Shown: positions 22,882-34,435 of the stretch, one piece after another | Layout: each line of letters opens with the position of its first letter | Numbering within the stretch: position 1 is the stretch's first letter | From: Rhyacophila brunnea | Taxonomy: Eukaryota; Arthropoda; Insecta; Trichoptera; Rhyacophilidae | Assembly: GCA_022495005.1 (NCBI GenBank) | Contig: JAGYXB010001569.1 | Coordinates: forward strand, 1,116,001 to 1,180,000 | DNA: 64,000 nt | Direction of reading: 5' to 3' | The notes under the pieces: model-generated | The model's database searches: none | The model's input: only the letters and a program-made list of their open reading frames with translations | Told to the model about the DNA's origin: nothing | Position numbers and translations under genes: made by a program

Positions 22882-23000
22882 AATTTATCACCCCATTATT
22901 ATTTACGATTTTGAAACTTTTTGTAAATAATTCAATATCGCAGAATTATTAACAGAATCTTTGTTTCAAAACCATCATAATAAAATCTAACTGGATGGTA
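22882..23000. repeat. Right copy of the direct repeat flanking the MITE
   Basis: It matches 22207-22325 (ATCACCCCATTATTATT, ATTCAATATCGCAGAATTA, CAGAATCTTTGTTTCAAA). The repeat is far longer than a hAT target duplication, so it predates or accompanied the insertion. Confidence 0.6.
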
Positions 23001-23603
23001 ACAATTCTGAATAAGTTTTTTTCTGAATACTATCCTATAAGTAGCAATTTTATTATGTATAATGTATATCATTGTCAAGACGTTTAAACATTCCAGACGC
23101 GTCCACTCGGCAACATCTTCAGCAAGTAGGTGATTATTTTATCATTGGCCTAAATACCTGTATCCTTTTCTCTATGGGCAGATGATATTCAATCCAGTTT
23201 TGGTTTATAACGATTTATTTTTAACTGCTACTTAATTGTTTTACAGTAAAAACATTAAAACATAATAATTTTAAATTACCATGATAGTTTCACTATCCAC
23301 GATTTTTCGTTTCGTAAATTCACTTAAAACTGAACTAAACCCCGAAACGAAATAAAAAATTGACATGACTTATTGGATTTGTGTTTTTTTTCGACCAATG
23401 AAATAGACAACGATTATACAATCTGAGCATTAAGTTACGTACGCCAGTATCATATTCAACTGAGTGCTTGAGTGAGCTCGTGCGATAGACAACGTTTGCA
23501 TTTTGACCTCACCTCACCACTCCACCGCTACTACCTGGTGGCTTTGTCTATGTTTATTGCGAGTGCGTTATTTTCGAAAAGTTTTATCTTGTAATCTTAT
23601 ACC
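23001..23603. other. Intergenic, nothing recognised
   Basis: No gene or repeat signal that I can support. Confidence 0.4.
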
Positions 23604-23752
23604 GCATTTAGACCAAGCGACTAATGTTTGTTATTCCCCCACTCCAGCGAAATTATTATGCTCGCTCAATAAAAAGCGTTTACTTCAATAGAATTTTGCT
23701 GGAGTGGGGGAAGAACAACAATTCGCTCGCTTGGTTTAAATGCGGCTTTAGA
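23604..23752. repeat. Short foldback element (hairpin), family L
   Basis: Left arm CCGCATTTAGACCAAGCGAC, continuing to CCCCCACTCCAGC, is mirrored by the right arm GCTGGAGTGGGGG to GCTTGGTTTAAATGCGG. A loop of about 35 bp separates arms of about 57 bp. Probably a small foldback MITE. Confidence 0.7.
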
Positions 23753-24127
23753 GAAATGCGAATCCCAGCGCTTTAAACGGGTGCGTAGTTTCCCATTACC
23801 GTCGCGCAATAGGCTCTTTGCGCAGAAGGAGAACAGTAGGAGTTTGACCATGAGTTCAATAAATGCCCAAAACTACACCGAATCCACGACGAATGGGAAA
23901 TTGAGTACATATTTCTTCATTAAATACAAAAATTGTTGTTTAACTTCTGACTTCAAAGCTTCAGTGTCCTCAGCCAAATATAATACATATGTTTAACATA
24001 CATACATATTATAATCAATAAAAAAAAATGTTCATTAATTAGAATGGTACATTCTTAAAGCTTGTGAATTATTCGTTGATTAAAATAAATAGTTAATTAA
24101 ACATGTGTTTAAGTTGATATATACAAA
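23753..24127. other. Intergenic, nothing recognised
   Basis: No supported feature. Confidence 0.4.
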
Positions 24128-24330
24128 TTTGAGAGCGCTGGCCTTTTATCCGGGAGATCCGGGTTCGATTCTTGGTGCGGTCACAATTAATACATGTATG
24201 TGATTTTCCTCAATGTATGTGTGTTTGCGATTATTTCACTTATATTATTAAATACACTACTGTTTCCCTACACTAATGTTATTGGGCGTCTCGGCCTGTA
24301 GTAGTGTTATAAAGAATAAAAAAATTTAAA
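24128..24330 (+). mobile_element. tRNA-derived SINE, family G
   Basis: Head GAGAGCGCTGGCC with B box GGGTTCGATTCTTGG, then a body ending TTGGGCGTCTCGGCCTGTAG, TAGTGTTATAAAGAATAAAA. The same type of head and ending (inverted) occurs at 34436-34580. Confidence 0.65.
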
Positions 24331-24334
24331 AAAT

Positions 24335-24640
24335 CACTGAAATCACATTCAGAACAAAGGACAAGCGTATTCTTTACACTTGTTTAAGTTTATCCTACAT
24401 TCTTACACACTCGAGATACTCGAGTTGCCTGTTACTCCACACCCGTTAGGTATTTCAGTTCCCACTATTTCTGGATTCCCTGATTTGAAGGTTGCAACAC
24501 ATACTATTAAACGTCTATAATGTGTGTTTCATTTTCGCAAGACACTCACACATTCAAAATCCTGCTTCAAAATGTAGTGTATTAGGGTATAGCCTGTAGA
24601 AATTATATTTATTAATCTGTTCTGTTATTGTACATGCCTG
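24335..24640. repeat. Family T repeat, second copy
   Basis: Related to 21885-22215 through GACACTCACACATTCAAAAT, CCTGCTTCAAAATG and TTTCAGTTCCCACTATTTCT. No coding potential. Confidence 0.45.
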
Positions 24641-24943
24641 ATGTACATAGATGACACTATGCATGCAGTAACGTTTGCTGTTTTAATATTTGTCTTGTTA
24701 GCGATCGCTCCGAAGTTTCATTTTTTGCTCAAAACAGCTCTTAAAACCAACAACTCTATGATTATACAATTAGATAACCAAATAAATGTTCCATAACTTT
24801 TAGAATAGCATAAGCACGTAAACGACAGTTCAATAAAGGATATAAAATTAAATCTTTCATGTTATATTATTATCAACTCGATAACTAATTCGTTTTTTTT
24901 ACAATATTAGAATAATTATTCAGACCGGGATATAACAACACAT
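24641..24943. other. Intergenic, nothing recognised
   Basis: No supported feature. Confidence 0.4.
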
Positions 24944-25045
24944 CAGTGGCGAGGGGTGAATGTAGGCTGTTAATATTCGACATGAATAGTGCCCACTAAG
25001 CTTTGTCAGTCATACATATTTGTTTTCATTGAACTAATACTACAA
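24944..25045 (+). mobile_element. Family A MITE, left-end fragment
   Basis: CAGTGGCGAGGGGTGAATG and the outer arm up to ACTAATACTACAATTTG; the rest is missing. Confidence 0.7.
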
Positions 25046-25169
25046 TTTGAAATATTGAAATGCATTAAGACCTTTTAAGCTATTGCTAAAACTGTCGACA
25101 AAACAAATAATATACCAATTAATAATACCAAATAACTGTGAATACATGTTTATAAAACTTTGTATGTTG

Positions 25170-26391
25170 CATTGGCGAGGGGTGGAAGTAGGTTGTTAAG
25201 ACTCGATATAAATGGTGCAAACTTTGTCAGTCATACGTCTTATTTGTTTTCATTGAACTAATACTTCAATTGCAGATGGTGTTGGTTAGTAATTAAAATT
25301 CAATTAAACCATGCATAATAAAACATCATAGTTTAAATGTGCTATGGGCGATCCGACAAAAATAGTGCACACTTTTTAAGTGATACTTATTTGTTTTTGT
25401 TGAATTAAGAATAAATATTAGGTACACATGGTGTTGATTAGTTTTTTTAATTCATTAAGCCCTGCCTAAGCCAAACCATAATTGATAAAAAATATTTTGT
25501 AGATTAACAAATATTTTTCGACTATGGCATGGATTAGGCAGGGTTCAATTGAATTTTAAAAACTAACAAAATACTATATACACACTGACACACACTACTT
25601 CAATGAAAACAAATACGTTTCACTGACAAAGCGTAGTTTGTAGAGATGGGAAAACTGGTCGATTTTGAAGACTAAGTATACTTACTACCAGTATAAAAAA
25701 ATACTTAGTATATAAACTTGTTCCAAAATACTTACTAGTATTTGGAATACTATATAGATCGTTTGGCGTGCGTATGCGACAAAAGTTTCATACTCCATCT
25801 TATTAGTATTTTGAAATGCGTATCGGCTCAGGGAACTCAGACTGTGTATCGGCTTCAATATAATCGCTAAAAATACGCTGAGCTCCGCTTGTCGAAAAGT
25901 CCCGTTTATAATAACATTTTAAATTTATGAGTTGTTTTTCTGTTAGTTACAATATTATTGTTAACAAAAATGAATAACAGTGATTTTTTTTTAAAATTTC
26001 AAACATGTTTTGAGCGGTATATAACAAGCCTAAGCATGTGCGTCATCTCACCATTGTGCTGCGACACAAAATGTATGACCTATTATTCATACATTCCAAC
26101 GCAATAGACTATTAAATTAAAATATACTTATATTCAAGTGCTATTTCGTTCGTGTGCATTTAATGTCAATAGTGTTGAAAGTCTACCAACTGGCGAGTAC
26201 ACAGAACAGCGACTCGCGATGATATCATCACAAGTTTTTTGGAATAAGTTTATTGGGCTACAAATACTTAGTATGGGTAGTTTCATCCAAAACTTGAGTA
26301 CACAAACTGGTGACAGTATTTCCTACTCACCTCTAGTAGTTTGTACTGTTTATGTCGGATCTTAAGAGCCTACCTCCACCCTTCGCCACTG
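25170..26391 (+). mobile_element. Family A MITE interrupted by a hAT element
   Basis: Left end CATTGGCGAGGGGTGG, right end CACCCTTCGCCACTG. The right arm is interrupted at CTGACAAAGCGTAGTTTG by the element 25641-26335 and resumes TACTGTTTATGTCGG, exactly the family A order. Confidence 0.85.
25641..26335. mobile_element. hAT-like element nested in family A
   Basis: Flanked by a perfect 8-bp duplication GTAGTTTG (25633-25640 and 26336-26343). Ends are TAGAGATGGGAAAAC and (complement of the right end) TAGAGGTGAGTAGGAAA. The left part is rich in ATACTTACTAGTAT-type palindromic motifs. The interior frame at 26138-26365 has no recognisable domain. Confidence 0.85.
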
Positions 26392-26865
26392 CAATACATT
26401 AATATGATAACCTGTAAATGTTGGTACTGTAATATATACACTTAAAATAATACAATTACTTTCTTGGTTGTTCAGGAACCGGAATGATATTAATTAATTA
26501 AGTAATTAAATTAATAATGCATGGCTATATAAATTTGTTATTATTTCATGAATATTGGTTTTAAAATGTTACAGTTTTTTGTAAAAGTAAATTTTTTCGG
26601 TACTTTAGTTTTGATTTCAATACCGAATGTAAATATCAATAACCGGTATTTGTGTATTTCATATTGGTTATCCGGTATCAATTATTAACATCATTATCCA
26701 TGTTAAATATTTTTTTCTCAATGCCATCAACTTTTCCGCTAAAAATGATAAATTCCGTATAGAAACCGAAGTCAAAAGCTTTTTTTTTTTAAATATTTTC
26801 TTTCCAAAAATTTATATGAGGTCCAAAACTAAAGAAAAGATAAATTCTCCTTCTTCTTTCACCCT
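26392..26865. other. Intergenic; CCGGTATT-rich remnant
   Basis: 26600-26690 and, beyond the LINE, 27305-27360 contain repeated CCGGTATT/AATACCGG motifs of the kind found near hAT termini. The LINE fragment 26866-27290 may have landed inside such an element. Confidence 0.4.
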
Positions 26866-27290
26866 GTCACGACCTGGCATTAGGTAATAGGGCAAGCACA
26901 AGTTTGCGCCACTTTCCTCGGTCCATCGCTAACTCTTGCGCCTCTCGCCATGCCAGACCTGCAGCGCGTAGATCGTTTTTATAGTACTGCTGCAGGGGAG
27001 GGAGGGCCGGCCAAAGCCATGGAATCCTTGAGGCTGTTCCTCAAGGCTACGAAGTGTCGCACTTTTTGGCGGCATCCGGAACACATGTCCCAGCCACGTA
27101 AAGCGTCTCTTCATTATTACCTCAACACAGGCTGCTGTGTCCGCTCACAAACTCGGGTATTTGTAATGCGGCCGTACCAATGTACCCATAAGATTCGGCG
27201 GAGACATCGATTCTCAAAGCTCAAAAGCCGAGACCTTTGAAGCCTAGTAAGATGCCATGTTTTACAGCCATACAGGAGCACAGATAGCAT
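26866..27290 (-). pseudogene. LINE C-terminal fragment, family Z
   Basis: Minus strand: KRRFTWLGHVFRMP (27114 inward), then a PQGFHGFGRPSLPC block and TIYALQVWHGERRKS, ending at GTGACAGGGTGAAAGAAG. The same ending is at 59071-59290, and the same protein segment at 63604-64000. The order RR.WLGH..RMP / GF...RRP / TIY matches the tail of insect non-LTR retrotransposon proteins. Truncated, with stops. Confidence 0.75.
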
Positions 27291-27299
27291 GCACGCGTT

Positions 27300-27934
27300 T
27301 TTTTAATACCGAAAATACCGGTATTTAAAATAACCGGTATTCCGGATACCGGTAATCTGACATGTATGTAATTTTTCTGAAAACAAACAAATAGCAAAGT
27401 AGTACATTTGCACTTCTCTTATTGACAACATTTCTTATAGACATAATGAGGTTACATATTGTAAAATTTGAACTGAATACATTGTAGTCAATTATAAAAC
27501 CAAAGCATGCAAAAATTTGAAGTTTACATAGATTATCCATTTCGTTTATGTACGTTCTCTTTAAACTTTTATTTTTTAACGATTTTTTGCATTGTTGCTA
27601 TCTGGAGCTTGTTATAGAAACGTCGAAATAACTCTTTTACAGTTAGGTATATGATGGCAATTTAATGTTTTTAAATTCGGCGATTTACCTAAGTAGTCGG
27701 AGAAATTCGACGCTCTGAAGCCAACAGAGCATTTAATTGGTCATCTTCACGGCACAATATATTGTTACCCAACCAAGTTTCAATTACGTATTTTGACATG
27801 ATATTGTAACATTATGATATTAGAGCCCATATAGTTATAACAACATTATGATTTAATTCAACATTAGCTGAGAGCAACCTCGATCATTATATTATTAATA
27901 TTATTATATATCACCAAAGACGTCCCGTTTGGGT
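27300..27934. other. Intergenic; CCGGTATT motifs at the start
   Basis: 27305-27360 carries CCGGTATT inverted motifs; the remainder shows no supported feature. Confidence 0.4.
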
Positions 27935-28350
27935 AGGCAGGTCACGCACTGTTTGGGAGCGACAAATAACCGAAAGAAAGATCGTGTATGTATGCAGTTC
28001 GCTGTATCACACTTCAACGTGAAATGTATCGGAAATACATGATTGTATATTATTAACGACCGTCCAACCTCTTTGGGTCGTGTAGTACCTACTGAGATAA
28101 AGTTCATGTTTAAATAAAGAAGCCAGCGGCAAACAAAATTTGAAAATAGCCTATATACTGGATTATTTGTTAGGTTACGTCAGGTTTTCATTCTTGAATT
28201 TCTGAAAGCCAAAATCGGCTATTATAATTGAATTAATGTTCATATTTGAATCTAATAAAATTGGAGACCGTTTAGTATACGCTCATCTCTTTCCGATAGA
28301 AAGCTCACGGCGAACCGTGCTACGGTGAAATGTTTTACTTACAATTTACA
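27935..28350 (-). repeat. Family H repeat
   Basis: The inverse of 61915-62345. Shared blocks are GGTTGGAC, GAGACCGT with TCTTTCCGATAGAAAGCTC, GTTCGCTGTATCACACTTCA and TTAATTGAACAT-type AT stretches. A further scrap lies at 51355-51430. Class unknown. Confidence 0.55.
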
Positions 28351-28836
28351 CGAAACCAAGAAAGATAATATCGATGTTGTTACATTGACGCCTCGTATTT
28401 GACATTCAATATTTTAGATTATGGGAATTAAAATATTAATATCATTTATTAGTTTTTGCGTAACATTTTAATTTCACGACAGACACAAGTTATCCATGTT
28501 AGATCATCGATATGTAACACATTTTTTGAGAGTGGGTTAAGCGGAATTTGACGTAACACCTTAAAATCTCAGTACTTATAATCTTATCAGTGTATGAAGG
28601 CGGAAACCGGATGTAATGAGAAAAAAATTCAAATTAAGAAGACAAGTTTTTAAATAGTAACATTTTTATTGAGTGTCATTAATGATAGGATTTTTTTGAT
28701 TGGATTATAAGTTTTTCTTCCCGATTATAGATTAAGCTTTGAAAAAAAATACATCGTCAAAACTACATTAAGTAGGTTTACCGAAGTACATGTAAGTTGG
28801 AACATATTTTTTAAATGAGAACATATATATCACTAG
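28351..28836. other. Intergenic, nothing recognised
   Basis: No supported feature. Confidence 0.4.
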
Positions 28837-29536
28837 TAGGGATTCCAATCCCGGGATCCCGAGCTATTTTAGATACCTATGAATCCCGGGATTAATAAAC
28901 ATAATCCCGGGATTTCGGGATTGATTTTTTTCACCAATTTTTATGGAAAATAAAATAAAAGCGAAAATATAACAGAAAAAATACTTTTAATAAAAAATAA
29001 CTACATTAGAAATAAACTGAGTTTGATTTATATCCATGTGTAGGTTGCCGATTCATTTAATTTTTTCACGTAAATTATTAAAAATGGAAAGATTGGAAAA
29101 AAACAATGCTTCGCACTTTTAACAAAGTAATTCCACCATGATATCATACGTTTTACGGCAGTTTCAAATTTGTCTGACTAATTAGATTTATGAAGTGGAA
29201 AGGCCATAAGTACGCCATGATTATTTGCTTTAATATTTTAAATCTCGCTAATCCATTCACTAAACCTTTACTATCAGAAACAGCAATCTCCTATTAAATT
29301 CACATTATTATTTAAATTACAATATTATTTACTCCGTTAAACTTGTGTATTTCCAAGATTGAACGTATACAATATTAACATTTACGTATAAGTACAGTCT
29401 TAAACTGTATAAATTATACTAGATTTATTTTTGACCGATTTTATCAATATTATTTGTAAATATAAAAATTTTATATTAACAATGGAAAAAATGTCAATTC
29501 CGGGATCAAAATTTTGGCTCGGGATTGGATTCCCTA
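28837..29536. mobile_element. hAT-like element, non-coding, 700 bp
   Basis: Perfect 8-bp duplication ATCACTAG (28829-28836 and 29537-29544) flanks TIRs TAGGGATTCCAATCCCG and (complement of the right end) TAGGGAATCCAATCCCG. Subterminal CCCGGGAT motifs follow. The interior is AT-rich and lacks a transposase. Confidence 0.92.
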
Positions 29537-29559
29537 ATCACTAGCAAGTACCCGGCCTG

Positions 29560-29890
29560 TGTTGCAATGCCACCCAAAGAGAGTGTTTGTGTTTTTATTG
29601 AAGTGCTTTTGGATACACAGTATAAAGATAGAATAGAAGAAGAAGAATATGGTTGTACAAATTCAGAAACCTTCGCAGATGTGCGCACAACAACTGACGA
29701 AAGTTTCATCGCAATCGGATGAATGGTATAGGAACGCATACGAATAAAAGAAGGTAGAATGAAGAAGAAGAAGATAGTTTTTCTAATTCAGAAACCTTCG
29801 TGGGTGTGCGCACAATAACTGACGAAAGTTTCATCGCAACCGGATAAATGGTATAGGAACGCATACGGGACAAACAAACAAACAAACATT
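29560..29890 (+). repeat. Tandem duplication of about 125 bp with simple-repeat tail
   Basis: The stretch ATTCAGAAACCTTCG..GATGTGCGCAC..CGAAAGTTTCATCGCAA..GGTATAGGAACGCATACG occurs twice (about 29658-29740 and 29788-29868), each preceded by AGAAGAAGAA. The second ends in (ACAA)n and ATTCATTTATATATATGG. It may be the tail of a retroelement. Confidence 0.6.
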
Positions 29891-30574
29891 CATTTATATA
29901 TATGGATAGAAGATGATAGTAACAGTAAATAAATAATTATTCAGATTAATAATTATTTAAATCATTAAATAAACTATCTACAAATTATAAATACATTGAA
30001 GGAAAAACAGTGAACCAACTATTAATCAGTGGTGAGTGATAAGGCATAAAGCCCATTGACGCAGCGAGTGCGGCGCTCGCGCAAAATTTCTACAAGTGGC
30101 GCGTAAATCATCAAAAATACAACGTAATCAAATACGCCAGCGCCCACTGGACTTAACGATGCCTTGCGCGCAGCCTGCCGCATGAGTCACCGTTTTTCGC
30201 TTCTCGGCGATACGATTTAATGAAAATACAAAGAAGTCCATTCATTGAACACGGCTACCAAAATTACGCTGCTTGAGGCGTCGTCGATCGACGGGCCAAA
30301 AACAATTATTTAATAACAGAGAACCCATTGTTTTATTTTATTCCGTGTCATTATATTTCGCTGGTTGAATAATGTCGTCGTAAATATTTATTACAAGCCC
30401 CGAAATAATATAATATTTTTATTGCTTTGTTATGAGAGACGCTGTAAAAATAATTGTTTTGTGCTGCTTGGGCCGCTTATTACATAGGTGAAGGGTAATG
30501 CGCGGCGAGAGACGTGTGATTATGGTTATGAATACGCCGACTTCGCCCGCTCGACGCGTTCTGTGGGCACCATC
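29891..30574. other. Intergenic; one GC-rich patch
   Basis: 30055-30300 is notably GC-rich (GCGCTCGCGC, GCGCGCAGCCTGCCGC) without a coherent frame. No repeat partner was seen in the window. Confidence 0.35.
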
Positions 30575-31133
30575 GCATAGAGGTAAGCTGTTAAAATCCG
30601 AGATAAATAGATACTGAACTAAGTCAGTCAAACGTATTTGCTTTCATTGAACTTTAACTACAATGTGAGTTTTTAAAATTCAATTAAACCCTGCATAATC
30701 CAAGTAACATTATATTATAAAAGTCAAAAAATATTCGTTTATCTATAAAATATTTGAAATTATGTCATTAAACCATACATTATTTCAGATATTTTATAGA
30801 TAAAAGAATATTTTTTATCGATTATAGTTTGCTATAGGCAGGGGTTAATACATTTATAAAAATGAACGAACACCATCTGTATTAATATGTATTTTTAATT
30901 CTACGAAAACAAATAAGTATAACTGAAAAAATGCACACTATTTTTGTCAGATCGCCCATAGCATTCATAATTTATTATGACTTGCTTTAGGCAGGGTTTC
31001 ATTGATTTTTTAAAACCAAACAGCACTATCTGCAAAATATATTCTTAGTTCAATGAAAACAAATGATTTCTATGACTGGCAAAGTTTAGTGTGCACTATA
31101 ATTATGTGGGATCTTAACAGCCTACCTCCACTG
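30575..31133 (+). mobile_element. Family A MITE, full-length but worn
   Basis: AGAGGTAAGCTGTTAAAATCC at the left to AACAGCCTACCTCCACTG at the right; the terminal CCTTCGC block is lost at the right end. Inner inverted arms are present. Confidence 0.7.
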
Positions 31134-31559
31134 AGTGGGTATATAGCTGTTATATTTGTAAACCTCACCACCTAGGTTGCGATAATTTTAAATTCAAGTC
31201 CGATTCGGTACAAACTGGGCACAAACTATTGTTTAACGTTATATATAATAAGTATGTTACTCAGGTTGTTTAAAATTAAGTATGCTTTGAAAGTAGGTTT
31301 CGTGGAAATGAGAATTTTTATTACCTGCGGCATGTCAGAAGTTTTTTAATATGGAATTTGTGTATTTAATATAGCCAAGAAAAGTAATAAAGTACGTTGA
31401 ATAATACATTGACATAAATGGAAGGCGGTATCAATTCAAATGAGGCATGCCCAACTTCAAGTAGGTTGTGAACTACTGCCCAGTACCAAGACTGATAGTT
31501 ATCTACCCCACACTCTTATATTCTTTGGTTGCGGACATTGAATGACACTAAAGTTGTGG
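31134..31559. other. Intergenic, nothing recognised
   Basis: No supported feature. Confidence 0.4.
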
Positions 31560-31690
31560 TTGTATTGAGATGCACGTCGCGTACTATCACGTCACGTCAC
31601 AGTAAGCTGCCGCTACGGGAATAAAAGTGTGTAATGTGATCAGACTGATGCTCCCATCCCGTAGTTTGAATCTTTGAACGAACATTGTCA
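31560..31690 (+). repeat. Family J repeat fragment
   Basis: TCACAGTAAGCTGCCGCTACG, GTGTGTAATGTGATCAGACT and GATGCTCCCATCCCGTAG match 14590-14765 in the same orientation. Confidence 0.55.
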
Positions 31691-32155
31691 GTTCACATTC
31701 ATTATAGAGCTGCGAATTGCTTCTTCCCATGAGGAAATCAAATCTTTTACCCATCGTGTGTCCTGTTCTTATCCTCATTATCAGATTAAGGTCATTTCTC
31801 TTCAAAGGAGACTACAAACCAGGGCACCAAACGTGGGGATGGTAGAATGGACTTACTCAATTTCCCCTTTTCTAAGGATGTCCTATGGTGATAATCAATC
31901 CACATGCTTCGGCACATTTTCTTTATGGTCTCATTCTAGTTTAGATTTTCTGGTACCCACAGATATATTATCTCTGATTAGCCAGCTTCCTTTGCCAGAT
32001 CATCCGCCCTTACATTGTAACTTTAACTTCCTCTTTTATGGTGATTATCTTATTTATAGCATGCATACCTACATTTAAAACTGCTATCAACGTCTAATGA
32101 TGTTTGGCATAAGAGAATTTGAGCAAAATCGAAAATCAGCTCTGACTGGGCCAAC
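31691..32155. other. Intergenic; longest anonymous open frame
   Basis: The 134-codon frame at 31674-32078 has no domain, no signal peptide and a composition like random AT-rich translation. I do not call it a gene. Confidence 0.4.
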
Positions 32156-32572
32156 CATGGCCCCCACAAGGGGGAGGCTGACAGGGCTCTAGCCTGGGAG
32201 CCCGGGCTCAGGAGGGGCCCGGCGTGATGAGTCTCGACCAGATAAGTGAGATAAACACACAACACAATTTTGCTGCTCTAATAGTAAAAAAAAGTTGCAC
32301 GCCATTTTCCTTCAATAATATTATTATCTAAAATTATGTGATTGTACGGCACAATTTTTAATTGTGTATCGATACTCGACATCTCCATAATTCAAAAGGA
32401 TGGATTAAAATATACTACAAAACACTAAAAATACCTACACATTAATTTTACAGTGTACACCATTTGGAAAACGCTACTGTAGAGTGTCACATTGCCTTTA
32501 TGCTTACTGATAGGCAGGGGGGCCTGCCAAAGATCCTAGCCTGGGGGCCCGCTTCAGGATGTGGGGGCCATG
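32156..32572. mobile_element. Family E hAT-like MITE
   Basis: Ends CATGGCCCCCACA and TGTGGGGGCCATG are inverted. Flanks GGGCCAAC and AGGCCAAT match 6/8. Internal GC-rich blocks CTAGCCTGGG..CCCGG occur near both ends, with an AT-rich core. Related copies are at 51982 and 54464. Confidence 0.8.
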
Positions 32573-33317
32573 AGGCCAATCATATAGTAATTGAAAATTG
32601 TGCAAGATTTATGAATATTAAATTTGTTAAACGGTAATTTTTAGTATGCCCAAAAATATAGTTGCAAATAAATGATTGTCAAAGAGACGTTTTCATCAAG
32701 ACATCGAGTAGACCCCGAAATGGACCGAATCGCACTATCTTGTCCTGGTTTGTGAATTATTAAAAAGTAATTAAATTCACATACTCTATGTATACAATAA
32801 AATTGAATACGAAAGTTGTCGGACTCATAGTAAAAAATAATATTAATTAACGACGTGTCGTAAACCCCGTGTTTCGCCTGCGGTGCTAACAATGTTTGCA
32901 TATCACAATCACAAGTTTGAAGACTGTTATTCCATATGGCCATCTGAACCAGTTAGGTACCTATATAATAAAAAAAATCGGTGTGTGTACTTATGAACGC
33001 GCGTTAGAAGTTATACTTCGTTAGATAAACTAGATTATTTGACTATCTCTTAATTATCTTGTTAAATTACACACTCAAGAAAAAAGACCGCTTATTGGAA
33101 CGCCGTTGGTTTACTTCTATACACTTTAACTTATATTACTAAATTATATATGTAATGGTTTCTCGTTGTTTTTATTTTTAACGTACCAACTGTCAATCTG
33201 ACGTTTAATCGTTTGTTTACGTAAGGAATTGCAAATGGCCGACAATAATAAATTCGCTGCCTATGCAACGGAACGATTCTAAACTATAATATTATACTGT
33301 ATAATCGTCACGACTGC
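32573..33317. other. Intergenic, nothing recognised
   Basis: No supported gene; AT-rich. Confidence 0.4.
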
Positions 33318-33396
33318 AGTATCATACTGTGCGTAAAGGTAGTGCGTTCGGCTGATAACCTAACAATCGGTGGTTCGAATCCAATCGAGTGCGTTT
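33318..33396 (+). repeat. tRNA-like sequence (SINE head or tRNA pseudogene)
   Basis: GTAGTGCGTTCGGCTGATAACC, which resembles a tRNA-Ile D-arm and anticodon region (GAT context), is followed by GGTGGTTCGAATCCAATCG (B box). No acceptor pairing is seen, so it is not called functional. Confidence 0.5.
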
Positions 33397-33992
33397 TTTT
33401 TCGTGTGAAAAAATAAATTATGTGTTACATGTCACACGCCAAAAATACACTCTGATCTGATTTCCCAAATGCACCAAAAGAAGTAGGTATAACTTCAAAA
33501 ATGTAAACTTCGTATGTGTACATAATTTTATAAAGTACCTAGATAAAATTATAAAAATGTGTTAATATTTTCTGAAAAATATCTAGCACTTCAGTTTGTA
33601 TAATTTTTCATTTCGTGCGCTGGAAACCAGGATAAAAATACTGAAAATATATTGAGTTGGGTTTTACTCAATACATTTTTATTTTACAACAGCAGTTATT
33701 CTTTGTACACTATTCAACTTCATAAAATTAGTCTACCAAGCCTTGATGAAATCGAAAGCTCTAAATTAGATTTGTCAGAAGGTTTATTTTTATGGCGAGG
33801 TCATCTTAAAATCACTTTTATAGAAGGTAGTTAAGTGTATGTGATGATTCCCTCCCCTCTACATTTTCTACTAACAAGACTACCTCAGTAGTTGCATCAA
33901 GAGTAGCCCTCAAGCTAAGCATCATTTTATCAAAATAGAGTTGAATATACATAATTTGAAAACATCCAATGCATAGATAACACACTAGATAA
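33397..33992. other. Intergenic, nothing recognised
   Basis: The frame at 33652-33834 has no supporting features. Confidence 0.4.
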
Positions 33993-34247
33993 AATCATTT
34001 TGTAGAAAAAATACAGCACCCGACGGGAATTGAACCTGTATCTGCTAAATTCGCGCGTCTTGTTGAACTACAACTATTTTAACTAGTATCCACTTGTTAC
34101 ATGAAATGCTTATCGAATTGCGTTAGATTGTTGACTATCGGTTTTAGTATATTAAATTAAGCTAGGTATCAATTAATTCCAGCAGATACAGGTTCAAGTC
34201 CGTCGGGTGCTGTATTTTTTCTCTCTCTACAAAATGTTTTTTTCAAC
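33993..34247. repeat. Inverted pair of tRNA-like SINE heads
   Basis: CATTTTGTAGAAAAAATACA then GCACCCGACGGGAATTGAACC (33993-34045) is mirrored by GGTTCAAGTCCGTCGGGTGC then TGTATTTTTTC (34199-34240). Each arm contains a B-box-like GGTTCAAKTCC. The two heads are back to back, transcription directions diverging, with about 130 bp between them. Confidence 0.7.
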
Positions 34248-34435
34248 TGTGTATATATATGCATGAGACGTTTTCAAATTACGTATATTAAATATATAGA
34301 ATGTTACATTCTCAAATCGTGTGTCTTATTCGTTGAATAAAAGAAATATTTTATGAAAATAGAGTTTGCTGATTAATAAAACAAATCGAATTCATTATTC
34401 TCTTTTATGGCAACTTCAACATTTGTTTCTTTATT

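Noticed and set aside
31674..32078. 134-codon open frame on the + strand
   Set aside because: No domain, signal peptide, splice structure or codon bias; overlaps a family J fragment at its start.
33318..33396. Functional tRNA gene
   Set aside because: B box and anticodon-like loop are present, but the acceptor stem does not pair; treated as a SINE head or pseudogene.
33652..33834. 60-codon frame with LPSLDEIESSKL resembling a LINE linker
   Set aside because: The similarity is too short, and no flanking LINE sequence was seen.
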